A stretch of 64,000 nt of DNA, taken from Serripes groenlandicus. Lineage: Eukaryota > Mollusca > Bivalvia > Cardiida > Cardiidae. A model generated the notes under the pieces. It saw nothing but the letters and a program-made list of their open reading frames with translations, searched no databases and was not told where the DNA came from. Below, in pieces: positions 34,077 to 45,385 of this stretch. The stretch spans positions 52,081,956-52,145,955 of the forward strand of contig JASEVX010000013.1 of assembly GCA_031761405.1 (NCBI GenBank), in the 5' to 3' direction. A program made the position numbers and the translations under genes. Within the stretch, counting starts at the first letter, position 1. Each line of letters begins with the position of its first letter.

Positions 34077-34770
34077 AAACAAGATGGCTCTGATGGCCCT
34101 GGATCGCTCACCGGATATTATTTTGTTTCACTTTAGCCATATAAACGCGCCCCCTGGCGGCCATAGTTTGTTTGCCCAATCAACATGGCTTGAAGGAATA
34201 TGATAGAGGGTCACCCTAGGAATATTTCTACAAAAGTATTTGAAAATCGGCCAAACGCTTTCGGAGAAGATTTTTTAAGATTTCACTCAAGCCATATAAG
34301 GCAAAATAGCCTCGCCCCCTGGCGGCCATGTTCTTCGACCAATCAACATGGCTTGAAGGAATCTGATAGTGGATCACTTAAGGAACATTCTGAATCTTTA
34401 TCTTGAAAAATACTGAGAGGTCGTTGACCTTCTCCAGGAGCAAATGTAAAGGTAGAATTTCTGTTTTCAATATCTGCATCGTCCAACAATCCGTCAATGT
34501 TGCCAATGTAAAGGACATGTTACAAATAAATGAAGTTGTTATTGTGTTCAAAAGGTCAATTATAAAAATTTTGTCAATTTTAAAGGGCCATAAATCAGCC
34601 ATGCATGGACGGATCTGGCTGGTTTTCGAAAGGAACCAAGCTCTCAGGACATCTAGCTACTGAATAATTTTGGTAAACATCGGATAATAAATTAAGACTT
34701 TATAGTGTTGACAGACGACGGGCAATCACAAAAGCTCACCTTATCACTATGCGACAGGTGAGCTAAAAAT
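34077..34770 (+). mobile_element. Helitron-like composite element
   Basis: 5' end aacaagatggctctgatggc, then ggatcgctcacc. The 166-bp-unit body is at 34120-34390 and part of a 160-bp-unit body (aagggccataaatc near 34582) follows. It ends tcactatgcgacaggtgagc plus TAA. Two families' bodies lie between one pair of ends, suggesting recombination between families. Confidence 0.6.
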
Positions 34771-34794
34771 ATCAGGCTTTGAGGTTGATTAAGA

Positions 34795-35712
34795 ATTAAA
34801 CAATACAAACTAGAAATACTGTGAGCAAAGCTTACTGAAGAATACCCCCCGCTCCCCTCCCAAAGCATTGGAAGAATCCGAGGCATACGATCTTCCGTCA
34901 TGCTTATCTACATATGATGTGTAACCTTCATGTAAAGTTTGAACCAAATCCATCGAGCCGTTTAGGAGGAGTAGTGCTTACAAGAAATGTGCAGGTATGT
35001 GCACAGGAGTCCCTCGCAGGTAACCTCGAAGTTGAATGATCTCCCCTTGGAAGAATCCGAGGCGTATGATCTTCCTTCATGCATATCTACATATGATGTG
35101 TAACCTTCATGTAAAGTTTGAACCAAATCCATTGAGCCGTTTAGGAGGAGTAGTGCTTACAAGAAATGTGGAGGTATGTGCAAAGGAGTCCCTCGCAGGT
35201 AACCTCTTAAGTTGAATTATCTCCCCTTGGAAGAATCCGAGGCGTATGATCTTCCTTCATGCATATCTACATATGATGTGTAACCTTCATGTAAAGTTTG
35301 AACCAAATCCATTGAGCCGTTTAGGAGAAGTGCTTACAAGAAATGTGGAGGTATTTGCACAGGATTCCCTCGCAAGTAACCTCTAAGTTAAATTATCTCC
35401 CATTGAAAGAATCCGAGGGGTATGATCTTCCTTCATGCATATATACATATGATGTGTAACCTTCATGTAAAGTTTGAACCAAATCCATTGAGCCGTTTAG
35501 GAGGAGTAGTGCTTACAAGAAATGTGGAGGTATGTGCACAGGAGTCCCTCGCAGGTAGCCTCTAACTTGAATTATCTCCCTCTGGAAAAATCCGAGGCGT
35601 ATGATCTTCCTTCATGCATATCTACATATGATGTGTAACCTTCATGTAAAGTTTGAACCAAATCCATTGAGCCGTTTAGGAGAAGTGCTTACAAGAAATG
35701 TGGACATACGGA
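34795..35712 (+). mobile_element. element with about 179-bp internal tandem units
   Basis: gaatccgagg recurs at 34874, 35053, 35233 and 35409, and aaatccgagg at 35589. Every unit has tttgaaccaaatccattgag plus ccgttta and gcttacaagaaatgtgg. It ends in tggacatacggacagactca, the arm of an inverted repeat whose partner is at 35818-35848. Confidence 0.75.
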
Positions 35713-35905
35713 CAGACTCATGGGAGAGTACTTGTGGGGTTATTTCGTTTGATGTTTTTTTGTGGGGTGCACCCCACAAGTATGCAATTCATTCCGTAAA
35801 AGGGGGTTAATTACGGAATGAGTCTGTCCGTATGTCCACATTTCTTGTATATGGCCTCTTGTTTAATGTTATTCATTCCGTAAAAGGGGGTTAATTACGG
35901 AATGA
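35713..35905. repeat. cluster of nested palindromes
   Basis: Three structures overlap. acttgtggggt (about 35733) pairs with accccacaagt (about 35770). cggacagactcat pairs with atgagtctgtccg. cattccgtaaaagggggtta plus attacggaatg occurs twice (35790-35820 and 35874-35904), and each copy has complementary ends. No gene. Confidence 0.75.
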
Positions 35906-36012
35906 ATAACATTAAACAAGAGGCCCAAGACGGCCAGTATCGCTCCACGGCCATAAGGCAAAAATAAAATCTCCAAACAGCCCTGCCCCGTGGTGGCTAT
36001 TTTTTTTACCAA
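35906..36012 (+). mobile_element. Helitron-like 5' end, truncated
   Basis: aacaagaggcccaagacggc, then tatcgctccacggccataag, the same start as at 8005 and 47600. It breaks off near 36012 just before a gtgatata tract. Confidence 0.65.
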
Positions 36013-36492
36013 CCACCATGGCGTGATATATATAGATACCAAAGGCTATTCAACAAGAAGAGTACAAGATACACTGCATATGTTGTGAAGAGTACTAAAA
36101 TATTAGCCAATATTCCATTGCTAAAGAAGAAAGACTGAAGGACAATGTTGTCGGCATGAAAAGGAAGATGGTACATGAAGAATACGAAAGACAAATCAAA
36201 ATATAGCAAATATATTTATAATTGAGCACATATCCATTCAAAAATATACAATGATTCCTAGTAGACCCTGATCAGTCTGTGCATTTTTGCAGTCTGATTA
36301 CAATTCAGACTATTCATAAATAAACAACTCACAAAAGCTTTAAATAAGCTTCTGATGAATTGTGTTCACTAACAAAACTGCATAGGAACCTGTTAATGTA
36401 AGTCTAAACTAATCACTGTCACCAATGCACTTTCACATGCTTTGACTTTAAAGTTATCAAAAATCTTCTGTTGCATTTACAACAAAAAGGTT
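36013..36492. other. no confident gene
   Basis: A short plus-strand frame reading KEERLKDNVVGMKRKMVHEE (about 36120-36190) is helix-like but lacks splice sites and has an upstream stop. Not called. Confidence 0.3.
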
Positions 36493-37421
36493 ATTATACC
36501 CCCAGATACATAGTATATGGGGGCTATATACATGTAGGAGTCACGCTTGTCGGTCCGTTGGTCTGTGGACATTTCTTGTGAACACTATTTCTCAGCAACC
36601 CTTAGTTAGAATTTAATATAACTTCACAAGAATGATTGATACCAAGTCTAGTTGTGCATATTGTGGGCGTGTTGCACTGGAATTATTTTTAAATGAGTTA
36701 TGGCCCCTTGAATTTCTCATACATATTACATATATGTCCATATTTTGTGAACACTATTTCTCAGCAACCCTTCATCTGAATTTAATATAACTTCACAAGA
36801 ATGATTGATACCAAGACTAGTTGTGCATTTTGTGGGCGTGTTGCACTGGAATTATTTTTAAATGAGTTATGGCCCCTTGAATTTCTCATACACATTACAT
36901 ATATGTCCATATTTTGTGAACACTATTTCTCAGCAACCCTTCATCAGAATTTAATATAACTTCACAAGAATGATTGATACCAAGACTAGTTGTGCATATT
37001 GTGGGCGTGTTGCACTGGAATTATTTTTAAATGAGTTATGGCCCCTTGAGTTTCTCATACATATTACATATATGTCCATATTTTGTGAACACTATTTCTC
37101 AGCAACCCTTCATCAGAATGTAATATAACTTCACAAGAATGATTGATACTAAGCCTAGTTGTGCATATTGTGGGCGTATTGCACTGGATTTTTTTTTAAA
37201 TGAGTTATGGCCCCTTGAATTTCTCATACATATTAGTCCATATTTTGTGAACACCATTTCTCAGCAACCCTTTATCAGAATTTAATACAACTTCACAAGA
37301 ATGATTGATACCAAGCCTAGTTGTGCATATTGTGGGTGTGTTGCACTGGAATTGTTTTTAAATGGGTTATGGCCCAGGCACCAGCTGGGGGTATTCATCA
37401 CCTTCAGTGATATTTCTAGTT
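36493..37421 (+). mobile_element. CCCCCAGATAC-family element with five 169-bp units
   Basis: 5' hairpin tacccccagatac/atgggggcta. aacactatttctcagcaacc recurs at 36581, 36750, 36919 and 37088, with a variant at 37250 (periods 169, 169, 169, 162). 3' end caccttcagtgatatttcta. The solo copies at 2519 and 3688 show the ancestral single unit, so the body has expanded. Confidence 0.85.
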
Positions 37422-37462
37422 GAATATTAAATGGATTTTCTACATATTATAATTGATTTGTG

Positions 37463-37742
37463 TTAATCCTTTCCCCCATACAACAAATCTGCAGCAGACT
37501 CCTTCTAAAATGACCATTGAAATCATTGAAGCAAAAGAAGAAATAGCTCAATATGAGCCATTTCTCATTTTGCCACAATGTTTTTAACTTTTTTCACTAA
37601 ATTAAAGTTTCCAGAATTCATCTCTATTTCTAAAACATTTTTATTCAAATATGGAAACTCTTTATAATAACTAGTAAAATTGAAATGAAAACATGGCAGT
37701 AAAAGAAACACATATAGCAAATGCTCCTGCTAATAAGGGTTA
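37463..37742. mobile_element. foldback MITE copy
   Basis: ttaatcctttcccccataca left; hairpin agctcaatatgagccatttc; right end degenerate, aagggttaaa near 37735. Confidence 0.5.
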
Positions 37743-37899
37743 AAATTTGATCAATAGTTGGAATGAAGCGCAAATGAAATAGCTTATCAGTAAAGGACAT
37801 TTGTAATAATGCATCAATCTTTGAACAATTTAAAAAAAGAGAACCACCACAGGAACATTACTGTGAAGTTTAATTGATATGTGGGTCCATTGGTTTAAA

Positions 37900-38640
37900 C
37901 GGACATGTCGTTGAAACTAAAAGTTTATTTTACAACTTTTCTGATACCGACGAATCAATATGGCTTGAACAACACAATATGTACAGTGTCACTACAGAAA
38001 CATCTCTGCTAAACTATCTTGAAATCAGACGAGAAATTTGATAAGGATGGAATTTTGAAGTAATGTCATTTTGCCCCCTTTCTGATGCCATCTGGCAGCC
38101 ATTTTTTCAACCAAACAATATGGCTTGAGTACATTTTGTAGAGTGTCACTCAAGGACAATTTCTACTGAATTATCTTGGGAATTAGACAAGCAGATTCAG
38201 AGAAGAAGAATTTTAAAGTTATGTCATGAAATTGGTCCAGTGCATAAGGAGGAGATGTCATTTGAAACTAAAAGTTAATTTTACCCCTTTTCTGATGCCA
38301 CCTCCATCCTATGTCTTTACACCAATCAATATGGTTTAAACAATTAGTGTAGAGGGTCACCCAAGGAACATTTCTAGTAAAGAAAAATTTAATCTATCAA
38401 GCAGATTCAGAGAAGAAGAATGTTAAAGATTGGCCATTTCCCCCCTGCTCTGAGGCCTCAGCAACCAAAATCCTTCATAATTGTTTTAATCTTTGAACAA
38501 TTTTGAAAGTGGACCATTAAAGAACTATTCCTGTGAAGCTTGGTTGAAATTTGTCTAGTGGTTTGGGAGGAGATGATGAGTTATTTGTAATTTTAATTGA
38601 CCAGGATCTGCAGAGGTTCAGATAAGAAGGGGTATTAAGC
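37900..38640 (+). repeat. old, diverged relatives of the 166-bp unit
   Basis: Recurring aatatggctt, then gtgtcactcaaggacaattt, then gcagattcagagaagaagaa. The order of blocks matches the arrays at 44-49 kb at lower identity. Confidence 0.55.
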
Positions 38641-38672
38641 TCTTTTCCCCATAGTTTCTCTCTTAAAGTAAA

Positions 38673-38741
38673 CCCTATATTGTGGGTACTCAAAAGAATC
38701 GCCTCACTGAGACGATTCTTTGGAGTACCCACAACATAGGG
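38673..38741. repeat. 69-bp snap-back hairpin
   Basis: ccctatattgtgggtactc pairs with gagtacccacaacataggg, and the inner arms aaagaatcg and cgattcttt also pair, leaving a loop of about 10 nt. One mismatch in the outer arms. Confidence 0.85.
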
Positions 38742-39544
38742 TAAGATGGTCAAACAAAGATTTTAGAACATGTAAAACAAGTTGGCTTTTGTGAACAGTA
38801 TAAAACCTGATCCTTTTTTTGCATCCACACATTCGGTTCAGGATCTACACTGTTCATATACTACTTAGACAAGCTTGTTATAAAATGTTGTCAACGTCTG
38901 AAGATATTCAATGATATTGCTTGCAAGAGACATTTTTTAGTTGTTGGTTAAAATATGTATACAATAAATGTCATCATTCTTTAGTTACACAATTTATTTG
39001 GAGTTCCCATTGTGGACCAAGGTTAGACTGCATATATGTATCTAGGATGTCCTTGGTCAACAATGTTCTCAAATGTTAAAAGTCCTTATGAATGTTATAA
39101 ATCAGCATGTGGTGTCTCAATGATTAAGTTTTCATGACATTTAATTAACATTTAGTTTTGAATCCCTCTATTTAGAAATTGTTATATCTGCTTTTTCTGT
39201 CCATCCATGTAAATGAATTAAAATACTGAAATGAAAATCTATAGAATAATTGAAAAAAACTGTCTTTAACAAAACAGCAATGTGTCAAGAAAGTTTCTTT
39301 TAACTCTATTTGAAGAGCCTGATCAAACTTCACTCAGGCATATATATATTGATCTGGAAGTACACTAACCAAGAATCATAACTGTTAAAATGTAATTTAG
39401 CAAACTTATATACATTGTACTTTTTAACCATATCTCAATATATCATTTTGGAAAATCATTTTTGTAAAATAACATCTCATTGCTAAATGTTGATAATAAT
39501 ACACATTTATAATTAAAACATGTATCAAACTGTCAACTTTGCTA

Positions 39545-39736
39545 TTCCATTGACAGATCAAACTGTTATTGCTCAAATGATGCTGCCACAAAATAAACTG
39601 TTGATAGTCTGTATGCCTTTTTCTCTCATTATAAGAATCTTGCAGGGTTGTGAGAATGTCTATCCTGTAGCTGGTGGCTACCTCTAAAATTGCCTCACCA
39701 AGGCAATTCACTTAAGTCCTCACTCCTGCAAATAAT
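39545..39736 (-). pseudogene. P2X7-C-terminal-like domain exon
   Basis: Minus-strand frame reads CLGEAILEVATSYRIDILTT, then NERKRHTDYQQFILWQHHLS. The blocks CLxxxxLxVA, then YxxFxLWxHxxL, match the cytoplasmic C-terminal domain of P2X7 receptors, which occurs without the channel in many bivalve proteins (family knowledge). The strong acceptor ttattatttgcag at 39737 is followed in this frame by a TAA four codons in. A weaker acceptor (cttaag) would avoid it. The expected IPSC block after the WxH motif is absent. It lies downstream of the exon at 40754-40972 on the same strand. Probably decayed. Confidence 0.58.
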
Positions 39737-39780
39737 AAAAAAATATATGATATTTATATATACATCATTTCTATTCAAAC

Positions 39781-39990
39781 AACAAGAGGGCCCTGGGGGC
39801 ATGAACTGGTCAAATACTCAAGGTGATCTAGACTAGTATTATCACTGTCTGTCTGTTGATTGTAACTTTAAGCTTCAACATCTCCCCCATAACCACCAGA
39901 CAAATTTCACCCAACTTCACAGGCCAAGCCACAACATCTCATCTATAACCACCAGACAAATGTCGACCCAACTTCACAGTAATTTTCTGA
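39781..39990 (+). repeat. short tandem repeat behind a Helitron-like start
   Basis: aacaagagggccctgggggc start, then about 60-bp repeats of aaccaccagacaaat plus cccaacttcacag. Confidence 0.45.
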
Positions 39991-40165
39991 CAAAGATTCA
40001 AGATGCTTATGCAAGTATCACTAATAATGTCTTTGAAACACCAGAGGTATAATGTATTATTTTGTATATGTACTGTATATCATAGAGTTATGACTGAAAC
40101 TGATTAATACCCCCACAATACCTTTTCACATAAACATATGACACTCAGAATAAAACAATGGTCTA

Positions 40166-40360
40166 GTTTTATCCTTTCTCACATACCACAACTCTGCAGC
40201 AGATGACTTTGAAATCAAAACTTTAAAATTAAAAACATCTCTATAAATAAAAGTATGAACATTGAAATTTGGATAGAGTTTAAAACATTGTGGTAAAAGG
40301 CGGAATTGCTCATTATGATAAATTTCATCATTTGTTTTCAAACCCATTCGTCTGTAGAGG
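40166..40360. mobile_element. foldback MITE copy
   Basis: Left: tttctcacataccacaactc with tgcagcagatgactttg. Hairpin aggcggaattgctcattatg. Right arm mostly lost. Confidence 0.5.
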
Positions 40361-40753
40361 TGTTCGAAGTTTCAACTAACTGCTCTTCTAAATAGACTAA
40401 ACACATTGGTGGCAGATGAAATACATAAAAAAGAATGTTTGCCTTGAATTGACAGCCCTTGTTAATGGTTTGCAACCAAAGCTTTGGGTCATTTTAAAAT
40501 ACCTTAATTGTGAATACTATATGACATATTAAACATACAATGTTTATGAAAGTTTATCAGAACATTTCTATCTACTTCAAATTTCAGTCAGTTTCAAAAC
40601 TGGGTTTTACGGAGTCAAACATAAGTTCACAAGGTCAATTGTAGAAACCCTCTTACCACTATTATTATTAAGGCCACATCTTTCATCAATTGATCATTCA
40701 AGTCATATCTACCAACTCATAAAATTATCATACACATTTGGACATCTACTTAC

Positions 40754-40972
40754 TGCAAACACAGATAGACATCTGTCTTGGGGAAAGTCACAACACTCCC
40801 TCAGCTTCTCTGTTGGTATCTGTCTGCATCTGACACATACACATACATTTGGTACTTCTGTCATAATTTGTTGGACCTGCTGGGGTAACTAGGATGAAGG
40901 TTCTCTGTCTGCCAATTTCTTAATATATCTTTGTAATTGTCCTCTGACATTTCATCAACATTCAACAGTGAT
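40754..40972 (-). pseudogene. P2X7-C-terminal-like zinc-binding exon, frameshifted
   Basis: Acceptor ttattttgtttacag and donor GCA|GTAAGT delimit a 219-bp exon on the minus strand. The first frame reads SLLNVDEMSEDNYKDILRNW, then QTENLHP, and stops at 40861. A second frame carries QIMTEVPNVCVCVRC, then RQIPTEKLRECCDF. The C-x-C-x2-C, then I/M-P-T, then CC pattern matches the cysteine cluster at the start of the P2X7 C-terminal domain (family knowledge). The single break near 40885 fits a 1-nt indel; with one base restored the exon would leave in phase 0. Neither the transmembrane channel nor the N-terminus was found. Confidence 0.58.
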
Positions 40973-41064
40973 CTGTAAACAAAATAATCACTGTGACTTG
41001 AAGGCAGCCAAAAAGTATAATTCTGAAAAATGGGTTTTAAGCTGTAATTCACAGAATCATACAT

Positions 41065-41716
41065 TCACTTTAACAATTTGACAATAACACAGCATTTGTA
41101 ACCCTCCAAAAATGCTTGACATTCATGTTAACATATGTTGATTTATGAAAGAATTGTGATTTATTGCTGATGCTAGTTCAAAAGTAGAAATATATTGAAA
41201 TACTGGTAATAGTATTTTCCCCCTTAACTTAAACAAGTTTTATAATTATATAATTATTATAATGTATTATGTATATTTGCAAGGACATACCTAGGGGAGT
41301 AAATGTTCATCTGTTGAGGATTCATGTACATTAAATTGTCTTGGTCACATTAGTACAGAAGTATTTCTCACATTAATAGTATCCTGGCAACTAACTGCTT
41401 GAAACGTTAGGTCAACATGACATTCTTCTTCTGCCTCAACCCTTTACAAACACAACTGTCACCTCCTCTTCACAATTATGTTCAATATTACTCTGAAAGC
41501 AAAATTAGAACAATTTTAAGATGAAGCCTTTATCAGAGGGAGCTATATATATATATGAAACTTGAGTGTTCAGGATCATTTCACCTATGTGAAGTTAAAT
41601 ATATATCTCAAATATGTGGATATGGATAGGAAACCTAACATATTTTTGTTATTGTTTGGATCTATTAGAGTTTGCAAGTTTCAGCTTTCCATCTGAGGGC
41701 TTGAAAGAGTGTATGT
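41065..41716. other. intronic or intergenic, no firm exon
   Basis: A candidate minus-strand micro-exon at about 41450-41495 (acceptor ttttgctttcag; reads SNIEHNCEEEVTVVF before GTAAAG) is possible, but its phase does not fit the exon at 40972. Confidence 0.3.
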
Positions 41717-42622
41717 CAAAACCCATATGGTCAAAACCCATATGGTTCCTTTTTGTCATAGTAGTCAAAACCCATATGGTAAAAAAAACGGGGTAGTCAA
41801 AACCCATACGATAGAAAATGCAGGGTAGTCAAAACCCATACAATAGAAAAAACAGGGTAGTAAAAACCCATATGGTTGAAAATGCAGAGTAGTAATAATT
41901 CAGTCACAGATGATAGTTAGTTTAATTTAGTATATGGATGCCAAATACTAAGTCTTTTTATTTAAACATAATACAATTTATAAATATTAATTAAAAAAGA
42001 GAAAATAAAAATATAATCAATTAGCATAGCCCACTTAAATGGAGACTGAAGTCTTTTCTGATGGATGAGATTTCCTCTCTTTACACGCTTCTGTGGGGCC
42101 TGTCCAATATCAGATCACATAATTGAATTAAGGTGATAATTACTTTAAAGTGATATTTTCTATAAATGATAACAATAGGTTATATGCTTTTATGCTCTCA
42201 CAGTTATTGATTGTGTTAATCATAATTACTATGCTTTTAGTAATTACTATCTTAAGATGTCCTTTGTTAAAATATTGTCTATTGTTAACTGCTTTCAACA
42301 ATTGAAGACCTACATTAACTATTACTGCAGTTTGTTTGTAACTTGACAGTTATTAATTCTATTATTTAGCCTTTTCTTTATACAAGTAACCTACATCTAA
42401 GATAAATGGCAACCATATACTAAATACTTAAAGTAATTATCATCTGTGACTGAATTATTACTACTCTGCATTTTCAACCATATGGGTTTTGACTACCCTG
42501 TTTTTTCTATTGTATGGGTTTTGACTAACCTGCATTTTCTATCGTATGGGTTTTGACTACCCTGGTTTTTTTTAACATATGGGTTTTGACTACTATGACA
42601 AAAAGTGACCATATGGGTTTTG
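41717..42622. mobile_element. 906-bp foldback element with repetitive arms
   Basis: It begins caaaacccatatgg and ends ccatatgggttttg. The arms (41717-41944 and 42408-42622) are inverted copies of each other and each consists of about 32-bp direct repeats of agtcaaaacccat. The central 460 bp are unique and AT-rich. The architecture is that of Foldback elements. No transposase; high arm identity suggests recent insertion or conversion. Confidence 0.85.
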
Positions 42623-42789
42623 AATGTCCCCCGGCTTGAAATATTGTTAATATGTAAAAAATATTGATGAATTTTCAAAACAGAGTTTATCTTAGAAATA
42701 CATGGGTCAACTGAAGGAATTAAAATTTGTGGATAACTGAAAAAGGGGCTTGTTAAAGTCTAAGAGAACTACACAGAGACAAAAATGTT

Positions 42790-43275
42790 TATATTTAAGT
42801 TATTTCTATTTTAAAAGGTCTCTGATCTATATTTTTAGATTTTGTGTATTGCACATCTTCATTTCCATAATCTACATTTCTGACTAGAAAAGAAAAAAGT
42901 GGTATGACTGGGTCTGTTTTATTAAAGAGATTCATGTACAGTTCAGTATTCTGTCAGAAAAAAGAAATATTTAGCAGAATTATCAAAGACTTTTTGACAC
43001 TTATTATTTTGGACTTTAGTATTTCACTTCATTAAACACAATTGTTAGGCCTTTGATCTAGGCATATATTTCTTGATTTTGTGAATTTGACATCTGCTGG
43101 TGGCATGTTAAAATCTGCATACCTTATAATAAAATGACTAGAAAGGAAAAAGATGTTTGCCTGAGTCTGTGTATTATAAATTAAAGACATTCAATGGCAG
43201 TTCAGTGCTTTGTCAGAAAGAAAGAAATATTAAGCAGAATAAACAGGAACTTTTTGACACCCTCGAATTATTTAG
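42790..43275 (+). repeat. diverged direct duplication, about 248 bp
   Basis: tgactagaaaagaaaa with gggtctg and cagttcag, then agaaatatttagcagaat and tttttgacac, recur in the same order from 42882 and 43135. Non-coding. Confidence 0.7.
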
Positions 43276-43289
43276 TATATTTGACTTCC

Positions 43290-43400
43290 ATCAAAACATC
43301 AAAGCGATGTGTTACACTGGAGAAAACAAAAACTAATAACAGAACATAGCGATGTGTTTACACTGGAGACAACACAAACTAAAAACAGCACATAGCTATT
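43290..43400 (+). repeat. 47-bp direct repeat, two copies
   Basis: agcgatgtgttacactggag and agcgatgtgtttacactgga each precede a tail of aaaactaa/acaaactaa type. Confidence 0.75.
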
Positions 43401-43860
43401 GAAATGAAAGAGGTCACCGATTTTGGTCAGTCACGGAATCGGGGCAATGGACGTGATAAATGCAATTGGACATCTGTACAAACAAACATAAAATAAATTC
43501 ATACGTCTCTGGTACAAATAATACTGCCTCTATAGTATTGATACATTAATATGATACTTAAATAGACCATTAACTATATTGATTCAATCGAATGTTATTG
43601 ACCAAACCATTCATTTTTAGGAGCAATGTTACAATCAATGGGAATGCAGTTAATTTCCCCCCAAGGAACCCCTTTCCACCTTGCTCATGTGTAGTACCGC
43701 TTTTCTGAAAACGTAAATTTGTTTTCGCACTTAATCTCAAACAGTATGTTGCATTGAGTTAATTCCTCAATATAAAATCAAGTTTTAAAGGTCGGGTGTA
43801 AACAAAAACTATTATTACATCGAAAACGAAGCGTATCATTCAGATTATGTGAGTACTTAC

Positions 43861-43990
43861 CTCCATTTTGAGTCTTTGATACTTTTCGGGCATGCGCAAT
43901 ACCATATAACGGAACGAAACGAATCGATGTCGAAAATTAATTTATACAGGTTGAGTTCGAATTTTTTACTCGATTTCTGTTACTCAGTTA
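43861..43990 (-). promoter_or_regulatory. candidate first exon and promoter of a minus-strand gene
   Basis: On the minus strand an ATGGAG (43866-43861) is followed at once by a consensus donor GTAAGTACT. Upstream, at 43890-43897, gcatgcgc within ttgcgcatgccc resembles an NRF-1 site, and local CpG density rises. It faces the P2X7-C-like exons about 3 kb away; phase links between them are not established. The promoter function is inference. Confidence 0.33.
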
Positions 43991-44096
43991 GATTATTGAA
44001 TTACGCAATATAGCTCAAACGTGTTTATTAAATGTAAGCTATGCGATAATTCGCTTCTCTTTGCTTCTAATTAACGTCAAATTTGAGCAATTATAC

Positions 44097-45001
44097 TGCT
44101 TTAAAGGAATCTTGTAGAGTGTCACCAAAGGAATGTTTCTGCAAAATTATTTGAAAATATGCCTGACACTTTCGGAGGAGAAGATTTTTTAAGTTTTCAC
44201 TATGGTCATATAAGTCAAAATAGCCCCGCCCTCTGGCGGCCATGTTTTTCGACCAATCAACATGGCTTGAAGGAATCTGATAGAGGGTCACCCAATGAAC
44301 ATTTCTACAAAATTATTTGAAAATCGGCTGAACACTTTCGGAGAAGAAGATGTTTTAAGTTTTCACTATAGCTATATAACGCAAAAAAGCCCCGCCCCCT
44401 GGCGGCCATGTTTTTCGCCCAATCAACATTTCTTGAAGGAATCTAATTAAGGTTCACACAAGGAACATTTCTACAAAATTATTTGAAAATCGGCCTGACA
44501 CTTTTGGAGGAGAAGATTTTTTAAGTTTGCTCTTTAGCCATATAGGCAAAATAGCCCCGCCCTGTGACGGCCATGTTTTTTTACCAATCAACATGGCTTG
44601 AAGGAATCTAATAGAGGGTCACCCACGGAACATTTCTACATAATTATTTGAAAATCTGCTGAACACTTTTTGAGAAGAAGATTATTTAAGTTTTCACTAT
44701 AGCTATATAAGGCAAAAAAGCCCCGCCCCCTGGCGGCCATGTTTTTCGCCCAATCAAAATTTCTTGAAGGAATCTAATAAAGGGTCACCCAAGGAACATT
44801 TCTACAAAATTATTTGAAAAATTTGAAGGAATTTAGTAGAGGACATTGAGAGGATGCTTCCCATGAAGTTTCAACCAAATTGGCCAAGTGGTTAGGGAGA
44901 AGAAGTCGTTTAAAGGAAAAAGTTAACGCACGCACGCACGGACGCACAACGGACAATTCGCCATGACATTAGTTCGACTGGCTTTCAGCCAGTGGAGCTA
45001 A
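44097..45001 (+). mobile_element. Helitron-like element, 166-bp units, GTGGAGCTAA end
   Basis: ggccatgtttttc recurs at 44238, 44404, 44569 and 44735 (periods 165-166). A gcacgcacgcacggacgcac run at 44928-44946 precedes the terminal hairpin ctggctttcagccag and TGGAGCTAA. The 5' end is missing. Confidence 0.8.
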
Positions 45002-45039
45002 AAAACTATTTATCTAAGTGTCTTTATAAGGGTGGTAGG

Positions 45040-45140
45040 AAGGCTTTAGGAAAAAACATGCACCCCACAAGTACTCTCTCATGCGGACGGACAGACAGAC
45101 AGGGCGATTCCTATATACCAAGGGGTATAATTACCCCCAA
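45040..45140 (+). mobile_element. tail fragment of a tandem-bodied element
   Basis: caccccacaagtactctctc, then cggacggacagacagacagg, then cgattcctatataccaaggg and gtataattaccccc. Confidence 0.5.
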
Positions 45141-45142
45141 AA

Positions 45143-45352
45143 TGAACCCCTTTCCCACATACAACAACACAAACATGTAAAGTTTTGATCAATGAAAGCA
45201 TAATTATTATTTTACAGTTGAAAACATTGTTGGAAAAGGAAAGATATATTTCGTGATGAGCAACTTGTCTTTTTGCTACAATGTTTATGCCACATACATG
45301 TAGTTATCTGTTGTGGATGCACATAAAAAGTGTATACATGAGGAAAAGCGGT
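45143..45352. mobile_element. foldback MITE, diverged copy
   Basis: aacccctttcccacatacaa left. The hairpin remnant gttgaaaacattgttggaaa and a right arm with atctgttgtggatgc are weak. Confidence 0.45.
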
Positions 45353-45385
45353 AGAGATGTAGTAAAAGCAATAATGTTTAATAGT

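Noticed and set aside
34403..34663. 86-residue frame
   Set aside because: Runs through the body units of a Helitron-like element.
36040..36200. helical exon (KEERLKDNVVGMKRK)
   Set aside because: Upstream stop, no acceptor or donor, no recognised family.
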